A stretch of DNA of 64,000 nt from Cycas panzhihuaensis (GCA_023213395.1 CM041465.1:190533741-190597740), one strand, 5' to 3'; shown: positions 45,998-58,604, counted from the stretch's first letter. Made by a program: numbers and translations. The notes: generated by a model from the letters alone, not told the origin.

Positions 45998-46167
45998 GTG
46001 TAATGGTCATTTTGAGGACTTTAAAATGTGTCAACTTAGATTTAGAAAAATTATCTTTAAGGGGGGATGTATCAAATGTAAACATGAAAACAAGGATAAT
46101 TCCTACCTTCACCTATAACTATGAAACTGACTAGAAGCTATGATTCCATATTTATATTAAGGAGGGA

Positions 46168-46628
46168 TGGTAATAAACTTAGTTGACACTAGTTTTGTGT
46201 CAGGTTAATGATTTGTGTGATTTAGTCAGGATATACAAAGAGACATAAGTATCAAGGATTCATGGAGATATGATGAAGAGTCATGAGACATGATGAAGAG
46301 TCATAGTTATTAACTATGCATACCTCTTAAGGTATTATAAATATAACCTCCATATATATTATTAGATATCAAATAAGAAACAATGAATGCAAGTTATATT
46401 ATATGAGTGTACTAAGGTGCATTAAGCCCTAATAGGCCTAACCACCAAGGTCGAGTGATGATAATGGGTTATGAGACTGAGCAACATTTTAAATATAATA
46501 AAATCATCATATATTTAGTTAGGTTTTCTCCCATAGGAGTTTCCTATATAAATACTCATATATTATTCTATGAATTCTTATTATTCATGATCAAGGTCCT
46601 ATTGATGTATATTTAGTGTTTCTTCACA
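46168..46628 (+). repeat. Right LTR of element O
   Basis: 461 bp, TGGTAATAAAC to TTCTTCACA, preceded by a purine tract and followed by TCCAA. TATAAATA at 46336-46343 corresponds to the TATA box of the left copy. Confidence 0.85.
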
Positions 46629-46633
46629 TCCAA

Positions 46634-48756
46634 TGAAAATAAATAATGAACTTATATATTTAAGTCTAAGAAATACTATTATTTTATTAATATGTAGAAT
46701 TCTTAGTATTCTACTACTCTTCTTCTAAGATTGTTATACAAAGTTCTCATTGACTTAATTCTCGTATGATTAGCCCCCCACCCTAAGTCACCAAATAAAT
46801 TAGGATTAGTTTCAAATGTATTTAATTCTTTCATAGATACTCAATAATATTTGAATTAGTTTATAGATTCTTTCTTGGAAGGGCTTAGTGAGATGACCAT
46901 ACTAGAAATAAACAACAAAATAATAATAGATAGCCTATAGTGACGTGAAATAAATAATATAAAATATATAAGGAGCATTGAGATAGATACCAAGCATCAA
47001 AGCATCAAATATAGAAATTAATCCATTATTAAAAATAAAAATGATCATAAGTTTTGGTTAACATGGTTTCTATATTTATCACTAAAATAATAAACCTTTT
47101 ATGGAGCTAACTTTGATAATCATTTAAATAATAAAAGCTTATTAGAATCCTTCTCTCCTTCAAATAATTTATCCCTAAAGTTTTTATTTTCCTACCTTAG
47201 TCTTAATAGACCTATGACTTAAAATGCTTCACCTAAGAACTATGGGAAAGAAGCATATATATTTACTCTATCACTTATTAAAGCTTTGATATTAGAGACT
47301 CGACCCATCTTTATATCATCTTTTAGAAGCAACCCATATATATACACTTCTTATTAAGAATGACCTATCTTAGATAACATTTATATAAGCTCTTATGTAT
47401 GCAAGATCTTAAGACCTTTGCATTATAAATTTAATTTACTTGAGATATAGCTTCTTATTTTAACATTGCATCCATAGGGAATTATCCTTGGAAGAGGGTT
47501 ATAACTTGGAAACTAAAATATAAGATAAGAGATTAGATGCAAGGATTTATAATGATTGGCATCTTAAGAATCTCATATAGATAATAAGTTTAATAGGAAA
47601 CATAAGAGAAAAATACATTTAGGATGGAGATGGAATGAGACTTGATGTTAACAAGTATAGAATGCTCTAAAGGCAAGAAGAAGCAAGAGGGTATATAATA
47701 GGTAGAATTTGAGAGTAAATGGTATAAGTAGACAGTGTTGATAAAATAACTTATGTCAAGAGTCCAATAATAAGGGGTGTAGCGGGGTAGTATAAAAGAA
47801 ATAAGAGTGAAGGTATAGGGAGATAAATATGAAGTATGTAAGAAAGATTTATAAATAATAAAATGCAAGATAAGATTAATAAGGGATAAGGATGATGAAT
47901 GAGATTAAGGATCAACAACATATGATGTTAATATGTGAGGAATGAAGCATTAAATAAGGATGATAAGGGGTTAAAACAACATGTATTGAGGATAATATTA
48001 AGGACTAAAATATATAAAGAATTTATTCAAGAATAGTAAGTAAGAGGTGACAAGAACACTAAGAGTTTTATATAGGCAAAAGGGAAAGATATAGGAGATG
48101 GATATTGAAGTGGGGATGATGATAAGCATCTTGTAAACATGGGAAATAGAGTCATAGAGAAAGGATATAGAGGTAAAGGTGTGAAAAGGGGATAGGAGGG
48201 GTATAAGGTACAAATGAGATTAAAAGATATTATAGACATGGGATCCATATGGATAAAATAGAAAGTGAGGGTTAGATAATATAATAGAAATTCTTTATAT
48301 TACACATCAAAGAGAGAGATATGAGACACAAGAAGAATGAAGTATAATACTGAGTTATGTTTTGCTAGGAGTAAGACAAGGTAGTAGTATGTAGAAAGGA
48401 TTAATAAGAGGATGAGGGTTCTAAATGAGAGTTATCAATAAATAACTTACATAAGTAAGGGATAAGGACCAATGAAAGAGATATATAAGAACTATAAATG
48501 ATGGTATAGTTAATAAAAGATGAGTGAGATGGGATCTATAAATAAGCTTTGGGAATGAGGGGTTTATATAGAATAAGCAGGGAAGAAAGGTAAGGTACTG
48601 CTTATAAGAGAGTGGTTTTGATGAGGGCATATGATAGGGGTATGTAGAGAAACATATAAGGATTAATGAGAGGGTAAAATAGGATATAAACATTATTTAT
48701 AAGATAACTTTAAGGGTGTAAAGAGAAAAAAATGAGGCATTATACAAGGGATATAT
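46634..48756 (+). repeat. Repeat family R, copy 2, right part
   Basis: Aligns with 10426-12668 of copy 1 (ACTACTCTTCTTCTAA, AGAAAYAAACAAYAAAATAATAAT, AGGGAATTATCCTTRG, GATGGGATCTATAARYAAGC, TTATACAAGGGATATA). The last 1.3 kb is purine-rich on the plus strand, as in copy 1. I see no gene in it. It ends where the LTR of copia E begins. Confidence 0.8.
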
Positions 48757-49271
48757 TGAGTTAAACATTCAACTATAACATGAAATAATGAAGGAAACAT
48801 AACCTAGGATCTCTTAGAGAAGAAGTGTGTTAAGAGAATAAGATTATTAACATTACATCAATAGCATTATAAAGATAAGAAACTAAGAAAGTATGAACTT
48901 AAGCATATGAAAGATAAAAGATATGGAGTATGAGTTGTTCATATCTCCAATAACAAGATTAACTTGTATTCAAATAAGTAATATAATAATATCATATCTC
49001 ACACTCTTATATTATTTTGCATGAAAAATGGTCCTAATATATAGAGAAGGAAGAGAAACCTTAGGGGGTTGCATGTTTGACACTTATCAAACATGTATAC
49101 CTTAACCCATATGTACTCATATATGAAAAAGTATATGAGGGGTATATTGACTCTTTAGTCATAACTTTTTCTCACTAAAAGGAATGTGAGCATGTACTTT
49201 AGTATATTAGGTAATAAATCACCCTTATATAAAGTAAATAACACTACAACATAAAGTATAAAGTCCTAACA
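48757..49271 (-). repeat. 3' LTR of copia E
   Basis: Right border set by the polypurine tract (sense AAGGGGGATGTTAGGAC, so the LTR starts TGTTAGGAC). Left border (TGAGTTAAAC) is set by the break in homology to repeat R. Length about 515 bp. The partner LTR was not found. Confidence 0.7.
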
Positions 49272-49299
49272 TCCCCCTTAGCATTTACAATATTAATTT

Positions 49300-50900
49300 T
49301 TACCTGATATACTACACTAAATAGGAGGTTGCTCTAAATATACCTCCACTACAAGTTCATCATTTAGAAACATACTCTTCACATCCATTTGGTAGATTAT
49401 CTATTTGCATTGTGTAGTTTATACCAATATTGGTTTGATGGTGTGCATATTTATCTTAGGTGCAAAGGTTGCTCCATAGTTAATGCCTTCTTTTTATTTG
49501 AATCTTTTAGCCTACCATTAAGCTTTGTGATGCTCAATAGAATTATTATATCAGAATTTTATTTTATGTTTCCTTTTATAGTCATTTGCCAATTTTTTAT
49601 TAGAAAATTTTACTAAATCTAAAGTTTCATTCTTTACAATAGAATAAATTTACTTATCTACGATAACTTCCTACTTTTTATTTTTAGAACTAACCTTCTC
49701 AAAAGTAAAAGGTTCATCAATATAAAGTACATCAGTCGTAAGTGCATAATTGATTGATTACTACCTCGTTTTTTATAGATGATTTCTTTCTATAACTTAT
49801 GCATCTTGTATTATCTAAGTATATCATTTGGGTAAGTTCTTTGATGCAAAAGTAATGACCTTAATGTCCTAGGCTTGAAGTGGCTAGTCAACATAAGGGA
49901 TACCAAGGTCAAGAGGTGTTATTGATGAAGATGGAGTAGATGTTTACGAAGAAGCAATAAGAGTAAATAAAGAACATGGTGTTAAAGATTATAAGGGAAG
50001 GAAGTCCTCAACAATCTATTTGCCTTTATCAAGAGGTAGATAGATGAATATTGGTTCCATCTTCTCATTATCCTTAGCAAAGATGACATCTCTAAATATA
50101 TGCATTTTCTTAAAAATAGGATCATATACTCTATATGATTTACTACTAATAGAGTAACCAATGAAAATATATTTTAGACTTTTATCATCTAATTTATTCC
50201 TTTGCTGTTAGGAAATATATATATATGCAGTGCACCCAAAAGTATACAAATGGTTAATAGTTGGTTTTTTCCCAAACTAAACATCCTCTAGTATTATATT
50301 AATGACTATGGTAGTAGGCCTCCTATTAGCCATATAAGTTATTATATAAAATACTGACATCCAATAAGAAAGTGAAAGCCCCTTTTACATGTATTATGAC
50401 TTTGACTGTATTTGCCAAAGTCCTTTTCATCTTCTTAGCTACTCTATTTTGTTGAGGTATATATAGAGTAGTGAGCTACCTTTAGATCCCATTATCTCTA
50501 CAAAACTGGTTGAGATCTCTTAAGGTAAATTCACTTCTATTATTAGATCATAATATTTTGATAGGCGTATATGATTCTTTCTCCACAATAAGTTTGAATT
50601 GTTGGAATTTATCCAAAGTTTCATATTTATATTTAATTAAATAAACCTAAACATTGTATGAAAAAATAATAATAAAAGTGATGTAATGTTGTACTCCTTT
50701 AAGAGATGGTGTGGACATGGGTCTATATAAATTAATATGAACCAACTATAATGGTTAAGATGCATGCCATACTTTACCTTTAGGAAAAGGCTCTTAATGT
50801 TGTTTCTCCATAATACAAGCTTCACAAAAGTATTTAGATATTAAAATCTTTAGAAGCTCATACACCATGCTTTTACTAAATATCATTTTTATGTTGTCTA
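49300..50900 (-). pseudogene. Integrase and RT fragment of copia E
   Basis: The integrase block usually RSDNGGEF reads SNNRSEF at 50527-50547, and the GVAERxN block reads RVAKKMK: the catalytic Asp and Glu are both lost, each by a G-to-A change. The RT fragment (49380-49660) contains the KVAPMxTIRLxxA-like and WxIHQMDVKSxFLN blocks in broken frame, ending VVEVYLEQP near 49345. Confidence 0.75.
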
Positions 50901-52340
50901 AGCTTAAGTGGCCTAGCCTATTATTCTAAAGTTATTCTTTGGTCAGTGACATAGAGATAGAATATGTAGGAGAAGAATCAAGTATTTTATTTAAAGCATC
51001 TAATTTATAAAGGCCATAGTTTTCATTACTAATGGTAACCATTTGATCATTCTTGTCACTAATAGTTTATTTCCCACCTTTAAATAAAACACTTATTTAT
51101 TGCCTATCTAATTATTTAATAGATATAAGGCTCTTATACATTAATAGTAATAAATACGCATCATCTATGGGAAATATTTAAGTAAGGCAATCTGGTAAGT
51201 AGAAGGAGGTAATTTTTCCCACATTAGATATTTGTACAATCTTATTATTTCCAAAAGTGACTATTTACTCTTTACCTTCTTTGATACCATAGTGTAAATC
51301 CCCATCACCAATCATATGATGGTATGCTCTTGAATTAATAATCCAAGTGTTATCACTATTTATGGTGTGATAGGTACAAAACAATTTATCTTCTTCATTA
51401 ATAAACTGATTAATATGGCATTAATTACCACCTCTAAATGTCCCCTTTCCTATATGACCTCCTTGAAATCCACCTTAATTTAATCTATAAGGGGGTTACT
51501 ACTATTTTCATCTTTGTTACTATTGTTGTAGTTGGTGTTGTCACTACATTTACATGTTAAACTAACACTTTTGACACTCGAGTTAAATGTGGCCCTTTTT
51601 TCCATAACAATGGTAAATAATATTATTAACCTTTTTGTGCAAATATTTAGATTCTCAAACTATATATTAAAGTTTAGTTTAGGAGTTTATTTACCTTTAC
51701 ACTTTTATATGAATGCTCTTGAAGTATATGGTTCATCTTGATGAGGGTAGATTTGTTCCTCCTATAATAAAAGACTTTTAAATTGATTAAAAGTCATCAT
51801 GCCAAGTGTGCCTCATCTCATGATTAAAGAAATTAAGCTATTGTACTCCCTTGGTAGTGTAAGAATTGTGGCTAACACAAGTTCTTCATTTAAAGCCAAT
51901 TTCCCTAATATGGTCATCTGGTTGTTGATCTCTTTGAATGATGATAAGAAAATAGTCATTCTGTTAACAAATCTTGAAGTAAATAACTTTGCTTTTATTA
52001 TCAATGTGAGCAATATCTCACATTTTATATAAAGAAATCAAAATATCCTAAGCTTCTTTAGAAGTAGAAGTAATTATAATATTTTGATCAACAACATTAT
52101 CAATAATCATATGAATAAATACTAATGTTATTTCATCCTTAGTATTCCAAGTAGTAACCAAAACAGAATCAAGATAAATGATTATAGTATCATCAATTAG
52201 ACTTTTAGTTGAAATAAATTTAGGATTTTTCTCAGATATATAAGCCTAAAATTCATTTATAATAAGCAATTTTTTTACTTGTTTTTTCCATTCTTAAAAG
52301 TTATCTTATTATGTTAACTTAATATGTCTTATATTAAGCA
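50900..52340 (-). pseudogene. Gag, protease and GAG-pre region of copia E
   Basis: Gag opens near 52300 (KKQVKKLLIINEF) and continues IYLDSVLVTTWNTKDEI, IDNVVDQNIIITSTSKEA and DILISLYKM, the copia pattern in which xxxxSAKEAWDxLxxLY follows the N-terminal domain. The opening matches copia H (KKQVQNLLIMNEY), so E and H are related. 51813-52013 is stop-free. Protease and GAG-pre remnants (50900-51370) are poorly readable. Confidence 0.7.
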
Positions 52341-52643
52341 TATTTATTATCACCATTATGTTAAAATTATTTAATAATTTTTCTGTAGTTAAAAAATAAC
52401 TTAGAAACTCAAGGATTTTACCACTTAAGTTTTAACCACAAACATACTAATAGCCTTAATCTTACAAGATCCAACAACTAAAGACCATAATTTTAGAAGT
52501 AGAGGGTTAGGTAATGAGTTGGTCTAGCCCTAATTTTTTAAATAGATTTAATAGTTAACTAAGATTAAATTTAGAACAAGCAAGGTAGCATTGTTTTACA
52601 TGAACGTCTCATACTTTTCCTAGAGTTCACAACTCTAATAACA
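52341..52643 (-). other. Leader of copia E and probable 3' LTR of copia F
   Basis: The junction between two same-strand elements. The sense text AATAAGGGTG followed by TGTTATTAGAG at about 52643 could be the polypurine tract and LTR start of F. The rest may be E leader. No second LTR copy confirms it. Confidence 0.35.
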
Positions 52644-52699
52644 CCCTTATTTAATCTCATTTCCTTTAAAAGATATCAATTATCATGTATTGACCATAC

Positions 52700-54300
52700 G
52701 GTCAGTTGGTCCTATAGGGAATGCTTTAAACCTGAGCTATAAAAACAAGATTTTAACCTTTTCAGGGCCTCTCCAACAAGTTATTCTTCATCATTATGGT
52801 ATAACATATCTATCTCTTTGGTTTATATTTTTCTCTAATGAAGTAATGGTGGAATTTAATCTATATTATTCTAGCATAAAATACTAGATTCTTTGTCAAT
52901 TTGATAACACGCTAGTTGTTACAAAAAATGAAGGTAGTCTATTCTTGTTCTTATTTTAAATCCTTAAGTAGTTGTATGATCCATATTATTTTACGTGTGC
53001 CTCTTACAACTACCTTATATTTCACTTCAGTATATGATAAGGCTACCATGGGTTATTTCTTACTGCTCTAAGATGTAGTAGAAGATCTAAGTAAAAAATA
53101 ATATCCTATGGTAGACTTCCTTTCTTATCTATCTCCAACCTAATCTAAGTTACTATAACCAATTAAATAAAGATTTGAAGCTTGGAATATAGTTGAAACC
53201 TATTATTTTGAATTTCTTTAATACACCTAAAAATTCTTTTAGTAATATTACCATGAGGCAATTTTGGATGTTGCATATATCTAGAGACAACTCTAACTAA
53301 ATATGAAATATCTGGCCTTGTAGTTATGAGGTAGATAAGACTACTTATTAATTATCTACAAAATGTTTCATCCACTTGTTGTCTATCATCATCGATATTT
53401 AAAACACATCTGGTTTCCATCATGGTAGCATGAGTATTGCAATCCTTCATTATAAATTTTTGAAGAAGTTTTTTAATATATTTTACCTAGGATATAAAAA
53501 TAGAATCTTTTTATTGATTAACTTCAATACCTAAATAATAATAAAGTAGACTTATATCTATCATTTCAAATTCATTTTCTATCTATAGCTTGATTTAATA
53601 GATTGTATTTCTATCATTTCCTATAACTATCATGTCATCTACATAAATTACAATTATGGTTATTAAATTATCTTTATTTATTTTAATATAAAAACTAGAG
53701 TCTAAGTCACATCTACATAAACCTATTTGTTGTAAATCCTGATGTTATTTTGTATACCATACTCTAGGTGCCTATTTTAGTCTACACAAGGTCTTTTATA
53801 ACTTACACACAATATGTTCTTTATTATTTTTTATACAACCTATTGTCTACTACATGTATACTTTTCTAGTTAAGTCACCATTCAGAAAGACACTTTTAAC
53901 ATCAAGATATATGATGTTCCATTTAAATTATGCTACTATGGTTACGACTATTTACACAATTATCAACTTCACTATTAGTGAAATGATTTTCTTATATTCA
54001 ATACCTTCTGTTTAAGTACAACCTTTTGTTACTAGTCTTGTCTTGTATCTCTTAATTATATTATTAGATTTTTCTTCTATTCTCTATACCTATTTGCAAC
54101 TAACAATGGGTTTATCTATAGGAGCATCCTCTAATTCCTAGATCTTATTCTTCTTGATGGCACTAATTTTATCATCCATAGCCTTGTGCCATTCTAGATG
54201 ATTACATGCTTATGAATAATTCTATGGTTCAATGGAGCACATTAAACTTTGGCATCTTTATGATCTGATTCTTTATTTAAATATATTATCTCTTAATTTT
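52700..54300 (-). pseudogene. Reverse transcriptase and RNase H of copia F
   Basis: The active site YVDD is intact at 53634-53645 (VIYVDDMIVIG). RNase H occupies 52730-53100, with the C-terminal LADIFTK-like region near 52740-52780 and the plant copia order. The RT start is near 54150-54190 (HKAMDDKI and NKIWELEDAPI-like text). Stops and shifts occur. Confidence 0.75.
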
Positions 54301-55900
54301 TAAAGAGTCTTGATGTGATACTTGGGTAACCTTTTTATGCTTCATCGTCACTTCTTTGAAAAGATTTTTGTTTATCTTTAAAATAAAATTGATATGCTTT
54401 AGATAGAACTTGTTGTTTTGTTTTGGGATGCTTTGTTTATTTTCTTCCTAAAGTTCACTATCTGATGTATCTTTTTCTACAATAGTGACTTTAGAGATTT
54501 CTTTAACTGCTACATATATTTGTATATTCTTGTAGTCTTTCTATGTACTATTTTGTCCTTTTGATTTATCTATTCATCAAAAGTCATATCTCTACTAATA
54601 TAAATCTTGTTTCTTGTTAGATCTATATATCTATATGCCTTAGATTTATTACTATATGCAATCATAATGTATCCAATGTTTTTACCATTTAACTTAGTTT
54701 TTTCTTGTCAAGAATATGAAAACATAGGCTTTATTATCAAAGATTTTAAGGTGATTTACATCTAGTCTTCTCCCAATCTAAGCTTCTTCAGTAGTTATGT
54801 TATCCAAAGCTTGTGTAAGACTTTGGTTGATAAGGTATATTATTATGTTGACTATTTCAACCCAGTATATTTTTATTATTACCTTTTTTCTTATATACTT
54901 CATGTTATTTCCATTATTATCCTATTCATTCATTTAGCTACTCCACTTAATTATGGCATATATAGAGTAGTTACTTATTCTATATTCCATTTATTTTATA
55001 GAAGTAAAAAAAGTCATTTGACATGTATTCTCCTCCTCTATCAAATTAGAGAATTTTGATCTTTCATTCACTCTCCAATTCAACTTATGCCTTAAATACT
55101 TTAAAGTAATCTAAGACTTGTGATCTAATAAAGAGAAAGATTCAAGTTCTTCTGAAAAAATCATCAGTGAAGGTGAGAAAATACCTTACTCTATTTACTG
55201 AGTTTGGTGTTATTAGTCTACATAAATTAGTATGGACTAATTCTAAATTATTATGTGCTCTCTATGTGTTCTTATAAAAAGGAGTTCAGTGTTGTTTGCC
55301 CATCATATAACTTTTGCATACAAAAATTTCAAAGACATTTCAAGAAGACCACTCACCATATTAGAATTTTTAATAATTCTAATCATTTGTTTACAATGTG
55401 TCCATATTTAAAATGACATATTTCATTAAGGGGGTTGTTAATAATAAGAGATTTTACAAATTGAATAGGGAGAATAGGAGTGGAAATTAGTTTATAGAGA
55501 TTATCAATTTCAATTCCATATATAATTATAATCCCATTATTTTTCATGCTGCAAATATGATAAATCCTATCTTCATTAAAGATAACCTTGAGTTATTTTT
55601 TCTTAACTAGGATACATATAAAATATTTCTTTTTAGACCTAGAATATAAAAGACTTCTCTAATTTTTATAATTTTACCATCAATTGAGATAACAATTATT
55701 CCTTTTCCTTTAATTTATAGGGTAAATGTACTACCAAGCTCCATAATTTTGTTTAAAAAGTATAATCTTAACATTCCAAACCATTGTCTTCTTTCACTCA
55801 CATAATTATATCCTCTAGAGCCTATGTATCAATCTTTATTTTTACAGATATGTATGTATGGGGTAGTGATAAAGAATAGTTTTATTATTTTCTTCTTCTT
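54300..55900 (-). pseudogene. Integrase, GAG-pre and protease region of copia F
   Basis: The integrase block is readable as FDRGGEYMSND near 55015-55045, keeping the second catalytic Asp. LELVHTNLCRL and RYFLTFTDDF lie near 55165-55260, the first Asp of the DL(C)GP block now being Asn. The GAG-pre and protease parts toward 55900 are too decayed for residues. Confidence 0.65.
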
Positions 55901-55979
55901 CAATGTATTCATGGTTGTCATTTCTTTCTACTCTTTTCCCTCTCTAGATATCAGCCTATTTTTATAGATAACGATTCAA

Positions 55980-56851
55980 AGAGTGTCTTATTCTTCTATA
56001 ATAGTAATAGTTTGACAAATTTTGCATTCTACAATCAGTAGTAAGATGCCCATACTTTCCATAGTGGAAACATACTCTAGATTCTCTAAATGAAGATCTA
56101 CCTTTTCCTTATGACATCCATGAAGCTCTTCCTCATCCTTCAAGAGATAAAGTAGATTTGACTAAATTCTTAGTCTACCCTCTAGTATATCTATTCTATC
56201 ATCTCATTGTACATCTAAACCATCTCCTGCTTTCCAAGATTATCTTTGAGATAAATGTTTCTTTGGTATCAATTTATTTTTCATATCTTTTATTCCTTTA
56301 CTCTTGTTACAACATATGCCCCATCCAAGTATCAAAGGACATACTAGTTGTATGCCCTCCTATTGTAAGTGTGTTTACCATAGTACAAATGATTTTAAAA
56401 ATTTATTAATTATTAGGTGACAAGCTCAGAGTCAACTATAGTCTCTCTAACTAAGGCTAGGCTATTCTTAATCTCAACTATATTGGTTATAAAATTTAAC
56501 ACACTTTATCCTTTTTTGAGATGAACGTTGTATAGTTATTCTCTAAGAGACATTATTCAAGCTCCATTTTCCTAGCAATAAAGTGAGGTTAAAATTCTCT
56601 AAGCCTCTAAAAAGGTAGTGGTTGAACCTATGTGGCTTAACTCCCATATATAACATAATTACAGGCAAAGTGATTCTGTTTTTTTTTTCCTAGCTAATCA
56701 CATCCACTATATCAGTGGGTATAGCCTCCTTATCTATGACTATATCCCATGCATTCTTTGCCATTAAAATCCCTTGCATTTTCATTTTCCATATGCTATA
56801 ATTACACCCTATAAATTTATCAAACTCCTTAATAGAAAAAACTAAAGCCAT
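55980..56851 (-). pseudogene. Gag of copia F with zinc knuckle
   Basis: The start codon at 56851 gives MALVFSIKEFDKFIGCNYSI followed by WKMKMQGILMAKNAW, the standard copia Gag opening (LxGxNYxxWKxxMxxxLxxxxLW). The knuckle at 56031-56072 reads CFHYGKYGHLTTDC, with the second Cys changed to Tyr and the other ligands kept. Stops lie between. Confidence 0.85.
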
Positions 56852-57358
56852 TTTGACTTAGTCTATTAAGGGAATGATAAACAAAAATAAAGTACTATGA
56901 GTAGTTTATACAACTATATAACTATACAGATTTGTATGAAAATGAACAATTATATGAAATAAAAAAAAGAGGGTCTCAAAAGAAAGTTGAGATCATAACC
57001 TTCTTAGATCTATATATATTAAAAAAAAAAAAAAAACTTTAAATTATAGAAAAAGGCCTGAAAGTGGTACAATTGAAGAGGGTTTTATGAAGGAATAAAA
57101 TGCTTAGAACTCCTCAAATCTTCAATGAAATTCAACAATATTATAGTCAAATCAAAGTAGTTGATGAATCAAAGGGTTTAGGATAGGCTTTATCTAGAAA
57201 AACTAAGAAAAAACTATGATTGCAGCTTTAAATAGGTGTCCCTATAAATCTGTTATTTTTAGCTCAACAAAAATTATGAATCAATTTGGAAATGCTTCAA
57301 TCCCTAATGAGAAGATGGCTTCATTATGTTTCCAAATTTCTTGAGAATTTAGAAAAAT
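56852..57358 (-). other. Leader of copia F
   Basis: Half a kilobase between primer site and gag start, including a run of 16 A at about 57019-57036. No gene seen. Confidence 0.5.
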
Positions 57359-57370
57359 ACCATGATACCA
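57359..57370 (-). promoter_or_regulatory. Primer-site remnant of copia F
   Basis: The minus strand reads TGGTATCATGGT: the first eight bases match the tRNA-iMet primer complement and the rest is decayed. Confidence 0.65.
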
Positions 57371-57556
57371 TATCAAAATAAAGAAAATGGATTTGTGAAC
57401 ATAATGCTTGAAGCATCATTATGTATATATATGACATATGTCTGACAAGTATTAAATAGACTCATAGCAGTTACCTAGACTCAATGTATATTTAAGAGAG
57501 ATATCTCTCTTTATGAATGCATTAATTCCTTCTATTTTGAAGGTTGGCTTCAACAT
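57371..57556 (+). repeat. Short LTR-like segment between copia F and copia G
   Basis: Flanked on the left by the minus-strand primer site of F and on the right by the plus-strand primer site of G. It must hold the end of the F 5' LTR and/or the 5' LTR of G. The palindrome ATGCTTGAAGCAT is at 57404-57416. The split point is not resolved. Confidence 0.4.
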
Positions 57557-57568
57557 GGTATTAAAGTA
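57557..57568 (+). promoter_or_regulatory. Primer binding site of copia G (decayed)
   Basis: TGGTATTAAAGT right after an LTR-like end (GGCTTCAACA) and followed by AAGCCT: a transition-decayed tRNA-iMet site on the plus strand. Confidence 0.7.
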
Positions 57569-58604
57569 AGCCTCACCACTCATCTGATAAAACTCTAAGA
57601 AAATGTTTTTAGGAGGACTAAAGATAAAAAGTAGAAAACAATCAATAAAGACTTTTTAAGAGTTTATTATATGTAAATAAGGCAAAGTATGCACCTATAC
57701 AGAATAATATGAATTGGTACGAACAAGATTTTTTTAAAGTTGTCATATTAATTTGAACTTTTACCAATAAGCTAACTTCCTTATGGCCATCATTTCTTCC
57801 AACTAGCTTGACATCATTTGAAGAATATTTCAAGGAGAAAATAATGATTTTATACCCACACAATTTTAGAGAAAGATTCATTCATAAAACTTAGATTCTA
57901 ACTTCAAATTGGGTAAAATTAGTCATAAATCTTCTATTTTTAAAATACAGATCTTTTAATGCCAATTATATGGAGTTTCATGCTGAATTTTTTAAGTTTC
58001 AAGCATTTTTGTAAAAAACCCTAATTGCCTAATCTAGCCTTTCGAGGCAGTTTTCCCTCAGATGTATAAAGCTTTTGAAAAAATAATTTCACATTTGGAT
58101 TCCCACTAAAGAAAGATTTGATTTGACATAACTTTTATTCTCATTTATATAACTCCATTTTTGCAAGGAAATTCATACAAAAATTTGTACAGAAGCATAG
58201 TCAAGCATTTCTTAGTCTAGTTTTCTATTCAATGACTATCTTTGTATCTATGAAACATGTCATCTTTAATTCTAGGACTTATCAATCAATATAAATTACT
58301 AAAAAATAATTACCACATATGGAAGATTAAGATAGAAACCCTACTACAAGTAAAGAATACACAGAATCTTATAACTAGAATAGAAAAGAAGCCTAAAACT
58401 ATTAGTGATGCCTTAAATAACTAGATAGAAAGATATAACTTTGTGATAATAACATTAAAATTATCTATCTCTGACTCTCTTCTTATTTATGTGGAAAAGC
58501 TAAACTCATCCCCTAAAATTTGGAAAGTCTTTGAGAATTTATATGGTCAAAAGAATTAGGCTAGAATTATTGCCCTAAAAGAAGAATTATTTATGAAAAC
58601 GTCA
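57569..58604 (+). mobile_element. Ty1/copia element G, leader and gag start, cut by copia H
   Basis: Gag from about 58270 reads WKIKIETLLQVKNTQN, LKLSISDSLLIYVEK and IWKVFENLYGQKN then ARIIALKEELFMK, the copia Gag pattern on the plus strand. At 58605 the LTR of copia H starts, so H landed inside the gag gene of G. The rest of G would lie beyond H, outside the window. 57569-58260 is leader with no recognised motif. Confidence 0.8.

Larger units (their letters stand above)
39559..46628 (+). mobile_element. LTR element O, inserted in R copy 2 and carrying copia C
   Basis: Left LTR fragment (39559-39837), nested copia C, a short internal rest (45998-46167) and a full right LTR (46168-46628, 461 bp), all between TCCAA duplications. 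A polypurine tract (AAGGAGGGATG, 46159-46169) before the right LTR sets the plus orientation. The remaining 182 bp of the left LTR, the primer site and nearly the whole inside are missing, so a deletion followed or accompanied the insertion of C. No O coding sequence remains, so its superfamily cannot be told. Confidence 0.8.
49272..52640 (-). mobile_element. Ty1/copia element E, internally deleted and lacking its 5' LTR
   Basis: Minus strand: gag, protease, integrase and the first part of RT. The RT breaks off after the VYLEQP segment (about 49345) and joins directly to the polypurine tract and LTR, so the rest of RT and RNase H is deleted. Upstream, the leader runs into copia F with no 5' LTR of its own. 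Confidence 0.8.
52644..57370 (-). mobile_element. Ty1/copia element F
   Basis: Minus-strand RNase H, RT, integrase, protease, gag and a primer site at 57359-57370, so almost a complete inside. The LTRs are not identified with certainty; plus-strand element G begins beside its primer site. Stops are frequent. Confidence 0.85.

Noticed and set aside
47590-48693. Several minus-strand frames rich in F, S, Y, L and P
   Set aside because: They follow from the purine-rich plus strand of repeat R. The resemblance to frames of copy 1 (12299-12556) is explained by DNA homology alone.
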